Source of the DNA: Coccinella septempunctata
Taxonomy: Eukaryota; Arthropoda; Insecta; Coleoptera; Coccinellidae
Length of the DNA: 64,000 nucleotides
Reading direction: 5' to 3'
NCBI RefSeq assembly: GCF_907165205.1
Contig: NC_058190.1
Coordinates: 1,992,001 to 2,056,000 of the forward strand
Shown in pieces: positions 49,201 through 58,200 of this stretch. The notes below the pieces were generated by a model. That model did not search any database. It worked only from the letters and a program-made list of their open reading frames with translations, and was not told where the DNA came from. Both the position numbers and the translations under genes were made by a program. Each line of letters begins with the position of its first letter. Position 1 is the first letter of the stretch.

Positions 49201-52200
49201 GTTCGGAGTTTCCCATACAAGTGTGTCCAGAAGGTTGCAGCGATTCAGGGAGACAGGTATGAATGTCCGAAGACCAGGACAGGGTAGACCACGGGTAACA
49301 ACTGCCACTCAAGAACGTTACTTGGGAGTTTCTTCGTTGAGACAACGGTTTGCAAACGCTCGCCTCCTTCAAATTCAGCTTGAGCAAACTCATGAGGTGC
49401 AAATTAGCAATCAGACAATAAGAAATCGCCTCAGAGAATATGATTTAAGGCCTCGTGTCGCGGCAAGAGGCACAGCTCTTACCCCAGCCCATCGAAGGGC
49501 GCGTTTGGATTTTGCAAGAGAGCATATCCATTGGGAAGAGGCCGATTGGGAAAGAGTTCTCTTCGCAGATGAGTCTAGATTCTGCCTCTACCATTGTGAT
49601 CGACGTTCCCTTGTATACAGACGTCAACATTAAAGATATGCTCAGTGCAATTTCCTGAATACTACTGGTTTCGGGGAAGGATCGATTATGGTATGGGGTG
49701 GAATATCTTTGACTGCTCGCACAGACCTAGTGGTCGTTGATAATGGAGCTATGAATGCTGATAAGTATATAAGGAACATTCTTGAAGAGCATGTAGTGCC
49801 AGTTGCCCCATACATTGGTGAAAATTTCATTTTTATGGACGATAATGCCAGGACCCCATCGTGCGCGCATCGTTCAGGAGTACCTTAAAGAGGTTGAAGT
49901 CTCTCGAATGGAATGGCCAGCAAGAAGTCCAGATCTCAATCCGATTGAGCAGGTTTGGGACAACCTCAATAGAAGGCTGAGAAGTTCAGAAAATCATCCA
50001 GCTACTCTTAATGACTTAGGAATCCAAGTCGGAGAAATCTGGGAAGGATTAGATCAAAACATTTTAAGATTACTCATTTTGAGTATGAATCGTCATTGCC
50101 GAGCTGTAATTAACGCAAGGGGTGGAAATACCAAGTATTAAATCACTAATCAGCATTTCAGTATTTTGAGAATTGTTCATTTCTCTTCTTTCACATAAAA
50201 TTCGGTGAAATCCTTCCCGAGAGAACATAAAAAATAAGTAATAAAGTCAATTTAGAGTTAACTTTCATTAAAATTGGGATTTTCAGAATGTGCGTTTATT
50301 TTTTTTCCGCAGTGTATTATTACAACTTGTTTTACTCTTGTTCCTATGAATAAGGTTCTGTTCACTTACACGAAGTGTAGTCTAGTCCAAATATAGAGAG
50401 AATACTGTGGATCAATGGAGTGTAGAATGAGTAAGTTTCTATCGGAGGCCCAATATTTGAAATATCTGGTATTCGAAAATTGCTCGCATCTCGAAAGGTG
50501 GAATGTCGAACCGTCTACTAACACAACTAAAAAAATTTTTCTCGGATTCAAGTAGTAATGAGTCGGTGGTGATTTCACAGAGTTATTTGAACGGAAAGAA
50601 AGGGGGGTTCGATCCCAAAAGCACCTCGGGTGTTACGGCTTCGTTCACCAGCCAGAACCAAGACACACAGATAACATCCTCGATTTACTTTATGTCAAGA
50701 CTTAGCGGACAATGGAGTCGGGTCTCAGCATAGATTAAATAGATGAAACATAAGTAAGATGTCTAAAAATATGGTGTATGCACTCGTCAATTTTTGAATG
50801 GAATGACATTAGACTAAATCGAAAATAAGAGATTCGTTTCGTGGCGGCGCCACCATGTTCTATCCTTGTTCTATGAAAGAAAATCTAATGATACTCCCTC
50901 GCTTTATTTTGTTATGCGTTTATATCGATCACAGATTACAGTCATTTTTGTGTTCCTGATCCATCAAAGAATCAGCATAGAGAAAGTCTCTGAGAATCAG
51001 CTGTTAACGAATATTTGTGATTTACACTTGTATTTTCGTTGTAAAAACGAATCTGCAGATATTTCAACACTATAGAAGGATACGAAAGAGTACTTCTATT
51101 TTTCTTCAAGATAATTTTTGTTTGACAAATTGTATTCGTGAGGAAGGCAATTCAATATGATTTCAATAAAACACAGTTTATTGGCGAAATATTCAATATA
51201 TACAGTTGACTGAAACGCAATTTTCACTATACTTGTGAAGAATATTTGAAGAACAGTCTCGAACAGATCAACATATTTCTGTTTCTTAATACATGCTCAC
51301 AATTCACATTACGTATTTTCAATACAGTTCCTTTATTACTTAAATATTGCTGAAGTTGCCATAATACTGTTAGCTCTATCCGTCCCGAATGTTCATCTGA
51401 TTTGGATCTGCCTCAATTTCCAACAACAAAGGGTGATAGTCCAACAATACCAAATGCTTAGTTGTAGTTCTTGATTGTCCATACAGAAAACTGAACGACA
51501 TGTTCAATAAATGAATATTATACGACCTTTCTCAAAAGTAATACATTGTCACACACCAATAATCGCTTATAAATACAGCACATTCGCAAGTCGTAGGAAT
51601 GCATTCAAATTATTTTCAAATATCAATTGACAACTGTCAATTCCTAAACGGCGCTACCTACAGTGGGAAAAACGAAACTTATCTCTTATTTTCGAAGCGG
51701 GAAAAACAAAATCTAATCAGTGCATACACCATGTTTTTAGACATCTTAAACATAAGCTATTTTCCAGACTGTTCATTTTTCCAATAATTCCCACTCCATG
51801 CAACCACCAATGAAATGAATTTTCGCTTGTATTCCCCTCCTGATGGCTTCAAAATTTCTAAGACGGCGTGTGTATTTGTAATTGTCAAAATATTATTTCA
51901 ATCATTCACGACGTAATATTTTGGAAAATATGCAACGATGTGCCGTAAAAAAGTGTGTTTGAAGTAAAAGTGCATTTATACATGGAAGAGGAAAGCGATT
52001 CACTTATTCCGGTAAGTTTTGGATATTTTATTCTTGTTTGAGTACACGACTTTATGAAATCAGGGGAGGGAGTTAGGGGACGCCAAGGTCGAATTCTGTT
52101 TGAATACGATGTAATGATTTATGCTTACATTGAAATGTTGAGTTTGTACATTAAAATAATTGATTTAAATTTTAGTTTTCCAAGAAATAAAACCAGACGA

Positions 52201-55200
52201 CCAGACTAGACTGGGTCTTGAAAACAATTTACACTTTTCTTGTAATTTACACTCCAGACTTCACTATAATGAGAGAAATCGACTTTTACTGTTAATTTGA
52301 AAAAGATGCCATCCCGAGTGGGGTAAGATAGGTACATTACCACTTTTTTAACTCGCTTTCTTGTCTGAATATTACTTTGTTTGGAATTATGCAATATATT
52401 TCTGACAACTTCTAGTTTTGAGGTGAACTTGAAATTTGGTAGATTCTCTTTCTCCTATAATAAATCATGCTTTTTTATATAGACATCCTTCCTGGTTTGA
52501 AGACGAACAGTAGAACGAAATTTTAATTGCTTTAACAATGCTTTAATTATAGCCAATACTGTGCCTGTCATCAGTACTGGAGTTTTTGAAGAAAATGGAA
52601 GGAAAATGGGATCAAAATCATCAATCATGAATGGCAGTTCAGGATTTGCAGAAATGAAAGTGTCTTGTAGTTCAAGAATAAAACAAGTAAGATACATACC
52701 CACCCAGGGTGGTACAAAAAATTCTCTAAACTACTATGGTTAATAGAACTCGTCTTAGGAATGAAAATCCATAAAAATGAGTAAAGGTCATGTTTTGAGG
52801 CACACGGCGTTGAACCTTTTTTGATAATCAAAAAAGTTTTCTTCATTTGTAAAATGTATTTCAATCTTCAATGGCAATGTAAAAATTATGCTACTACTGT
52901 AATTATGAACACAATATTATGACCATTCAAATGGAGCTTGAATATTCCCATTATTTTTATGAGTTCTTGAATGAAAACGTCTGTTATCAGGATATTTCGA
53001 AGTGAAATTTCAGTTGAAAAATATTTGCAGGAATAAACACGCGGAGAACAGAAATTGAAAAAAGGCTAATTGAAGTCGAAACCGATTTAAGACGACGAGT
53101 GTTTCGTCTGTACTTCAAGAAATAATTTGCTACCCTACAAGCCGTTGTCTAGTCATTGGGAGGAAAAATTGAAGATGAAAGCTTGAAAAGCCGAGGCAAA
53201 TACCTTATGAAAAATTTCTTTGAAGACGGCTGCATGCATAAAAAACATAAATATGGCAATGACCCTAAACAATTTGCTTTAAAGTAACATTATTATTCAG
53301 TTAAAGCTTACAGTTTCGTTGAAATTGCTCTTAATTATGATGCACTTCAACACCCAGAAGCACTTTTGAAGTGGTATGAAGATTTGAAGGGGGAAGCCGG
53401 TTGTTGAAGTATATGAGTTGCCGAAAATGAAAGTTTAAAACACTGCTTATTAGTTGATATGCGATATAACTTAATTGAATTTATAACTGCCCATAAAAGA
53501 AAAAAAATTATGCTTTATCACGAATTTAGGGATGCATGCTTTCATGGCTAACTCTTTGCAATAAGAAATCATTTCTTTTTGATTGCACAATCATTCGTAG
53601 ATGTTTATAGTATAACATTACTTTTTCATTCCGCCTAATCTATTCAAAAGACTTGAGAATTTATTCAATGAACAAACTCTTTCAGATTCTCATTATACAA
53701 ATTCCATAAAATTCAGCTGCTTCCACTTCTATTGATCTGAGAATTAACCATTTTGAAGGGAATTAATTTGATGAAAGTAATTTTTAGTTTTTAGGATATA
53801 CTTGTGTGTGAGTGAATAAAATTTCAAATAATCTGTATGTAGGTTAAGGTCATATTGACCATTAGTGTATGGTAACATTGTATTCAAAATAAATTATTTT
53901 TCAAACAAGGTGTTTCGGTATTACTAGTTCTATATCGCTTTGAAGAGTTGTCATAAAGAAATACTCGAAATCTTTGCTTTAAAACATTCGATATAAAATT
54001 ATTGCCGACTATCTGAAATATTCAGTGCAAGTAGTTCTGAATCAACCCCTGTCCAGTTCCCCCACCCAAAGAATCCAAATTCATATTTATGGCAGTATTT
54101 TGTGAATGCGTTTTTGTCGAAATGCTCTATCTCCTGGTTTATTAATCTATGGGTCTCAGCTTCAAAAATCAGTAGATTGAAAAACTACCTTGTTGATGTT
54201 TTACACAGGAATAAGAAATTTCACATCGCGTGAATCAAGTCGAGATTAACTCATCCAATGATTAATGTAATTTATAATTATTACTGGCACGTGTCGTGGA
54301 ATTTATAATTATTATCATACGAAATGAAAACGTAGACAGAAAGATTCCACGAACTGATGCTCCGTGTAGATGTCAGCATATAATGCTGACTAGACATCTA
54401 CACGGAGCATCAGCTCGTGGAATCTTTCTGTCTACGTTTTCATTTCGGATGATAATAATTATAAATTCCACGACACGTGCCAGTGATATATCTAAACAAA
54501 ATAACCCTTTTCCAGTCAAAGTCCGATATCTCCAAAAAAATGATCCTATCGATGTTTCAAGGAAACAAAATTGAATCATGAAGCTCAATGAACAAGTTAT
54601 TAAGTCTGAAAAAAACTAGAGTCAGTAGACTCGAAATAGAAACCAAAAAATTTATTTTTTTTTTATTTTTAGACCCGTTTGCACCAAACATACTTAGTCT
54701 CAAGTGTCCCTTAAGATGAACTCTTAACTTAAATTACGTTGCACCAACTGTTAAGTGACATTTAAATGGCTAAATCTAACCATAAATTCAAGCGCTCCTG
54801 TAATGACCACTTAAATATTTGAGGGCGGGATTCTAACCTAGAATAATTTGTTGAACTGGCTGCAGAACTTCCTATTTTTGATGGATTTTGAGAATTGAAT
54901 GAATTCATTATTGAATATCAAGCCTTTTCTTTTGCCTTTATTGTTATGCCATCAGTCTTTCAATTTTCAATTTTGTGTCACAAATCATACTATAGTTAGC
55001 AACAAACTCTTTTCTTCTGTTGAGAAGTTGAGTGCCCTTTGTAGATTACCACCACTTGCTTGGCAATCATTCACCGTATTCGTACTAACAAGGACAATAG
55101 GGACATTTTTTTCCCGTTCCTCTTTAACATTAATAAAACAAATTCACACAAGACCTTACAAAGAAAGTGTTGTACTTATATAAACTTATAGGTACCCTTT

Positions 55201-58200
55201 ATTTGACAATCCTTATCATTATTATCAATAATAATACTAATTCAACAACAAAAAGTTGTTACTCTTTGATAATAATATAATAATTTACTTGAAACTGACT
55301 GACAGGACAATAAAGTTAGGTTAATGAAATGACAACGATCATCGGCAACCGACCAACCAATGAAATGGCTTTATTGGACCAGAATGAAGTTGCACCAAAA
55401 TAAAAAACAGAAATATCACTAGATATAAAAACTTGAGGGCCCCTTACTTAAGATTCTGTTAAGCCACAGTCGTGCAACTGGGAATAAAATTAAGCGTCCA
55501 TTAACTTAAAACGGTTAAGTACTCGTTTTAAGGGGTATTGGTGCGAACGGGCCTTAGTGGTTTTTTCAATACTAAGTAAAAAAAATAGAAAAAATTATTT
55601 TGATGTTCAGACCTAAAAACTAGACCTTGAGCTACGATTCGCTCTTTTTAAATGGCCCTACGATGATTTTTCTCCAAGTTGCAGCTTGTTGAAAAATCAA
55701 CTATAAATTAGAAATTGTTTTCTGATCCCTTAATTTTTCCCTTAGACCTGTTTCACCAAACGGACTCAATGTGTCCCTTAAAATGAACCCTTAACTTAAA
55801 TTACGTTAAAACAACATTCAAATGGCTAAAGCTAACCTTGAATTTAAGTGCTCCTGTAATGTCTTAAATATTTGAGGGCGGGATTCTAACCTAAAATAAT
55901 TTGTTGAACTGAGATCTCGCTTGAGAAACAGCTCCTCATTACCCTTTGGTATCTAGCTTATAATGAATGTTTTCGATGAATAACATCTATTTTTTTCAAG
56001 CGAGATGTGGTAATGCATTAACTTTAACATTACAAACTGACAAATGTCTGTCAATTTTCCTTAATTATTATTTCACAGACATTAAAGCCTTCATACCAAC
56101 AACACCTCTAGAATACAGCATAATGGTTCTAAAACCTACCATTTCCTTACCAACTCTGGAATAAAATAAGGCTGCGTGTTAGCGCCTTTGCTGTTCAGTA
56201 TTTTCGCCAAAGCTGCCTCGATAATTATGCTGATATGAGTATGCCTGTAAGAGGTGTTGGAATAAGATTAAGATTTGATGGAGGCCTATTTAACCTGAAG
56301 CGCATCATCAGAGCAAAAACCCGTTCAAAGTTTATCACGGAACTTCACCCACTTATCGCTAGCAGCCCAGAGGATCTACAGATAATGCTGGACACCTATA
56401 AACATATATACGAAGCTTAAGGCCTTAGACTCAATTTGACGTATTTTTAAAGACCTTATTTCAATTTGAAACTGTTGAGAGGGTCCTTGTTGGTCTGGGT
56501 TAAAGAGACTCAATTTAACAAAATGCCGACGTTTCGATTTATTTAAAATCGTCTTCAGGGCTCTACAATAGATGGTACACATTAAGAAGCTATTTAAAGA
56601 AGGTAACATTACACATCAACAAGAAAATATCAAAACAATTGTATATGAACAAACCACTAAAGCAAGCAAACATTAATGAAGGGCAAGGGAAAAAAGATCG
56701 AACACATTAACAACTTGGTTACATATATATATAAATATAAAAAAATATAAAAAGAGTATTTATTATTGACCCTTCAATGAAATGAATTGAAGCTACTCAC
56801 ATTGTCAGTTGGTCTCTATTGTCTTCAGTAATAAATAATTGAGGGATGTTATGATGACAGGCATACTACGGTATTTGACTCGAATCCGAAATGAAAATGA
56901 AATATATTCAACGTGAATAATCATCTGTCAAGAAGGGAAGGAAACAATATGTAGACACACGAACATGACTAACGTTACGTTAAGATGTGAGATTTCTTAT
57001 TCTTTGGATTATATTGAAATAGGCCGTGTTCAAATTCTCAATGTCACTTCTCTTATTGAGAGAATTTACTTCTTTTTTTTATTTCCAGCATTTCACAAAA
57101 CAACCTTTTACTTAAATTAGTTTGGCAATCAAGTATCTTAACACTATCGAAATCGAACGAGTGTAATTCATTGAAAGAATGTTCAGCTAATGCAGTGTTG
57201 TTATCTTTCATTTTAGTTGGATTGTGTATATTGACACAGTCTCTTTTATGTTCAGTCAATCTAGTTCTCAGATACCTGTTAGTTTGTCCTATATATACTT
57301 TGTTACACTCTCTGCAAGGGATACTACAGATAACACCAGAGAGAAATTGCCTTCAAACCAGCCAATACCGTCGGGGGATTTTATTCCAAGTTGAAGTCGA
57401 AAACTGCTCTTGGCTTAAGATCTGGTGTTATCTATAGTATCCCTTGCAGAGAGTTCATATACAATTGTTTTGATATTTTCTTGTTGATGTGTAATGTTAC
57501 CTTCTTTAAATAGCTTCTTAATGTGTACCATCTATTGTAGAGCCCTGAAGACGATTTTAAATAAATCCAAACGTCGGCATTTTGTTAAATTGAGTCTCTT
57601 TAACCCAGACCAACAAGGACCCTCTCAACAGTTTCAAACTTAGACTCAATATCGACAAAACCAAAATCCTGGTAAGTCCCCCAGAAAGCCTTCCAACACA
57701 TATCAGCCTGGAGAATGAAACTCTAGAACAGGTCGACCAGTTCAAATACTTGGGAAGCTTCACACATACTAGGGCTAATCTAGACACGGAGATACACAAC
57801 CGTATCAATTCGGCATCACGGGCATTCTGGAAGCTGAAGGACAGAGTGTTCCAAAATCACGACCTTAATCTGAAGACCAAGACAGCTGTTTACAAAGCAG
57901 TCACTCTCCCAACGCTTCTTTACGGAAGCGAAACCTGGACGCCCTACATACGACATATTAAACAGCTTGAACAAACGCAACAACGTCATCTAAAACAGAT
58001 AATGCACATCAGATGGTTCCACAAAGTTTCGAATGAAGAAGTCTTGCAACGCGCGAGTTGTACAACAATTAAGACTCAAGTAACGAGGGCCCTACTCAGA
58101 TGGGCGGCCACATTCTGAAGATGCAAGACACAAGACTCCCCAAAATGGCTCTGTATGGCGAGTTCACAGAAGGAGCCTGAAAACCAAGAGACCAGAATAA

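Noticed and set aside
51985..52015. Start exon MEEESDSLIP with a GTAAGT donor
   Set aside because: The only visible downstream acceptor (52546) would give a short frame with a stop in the matching phase. The longer frame there needs a different phase.
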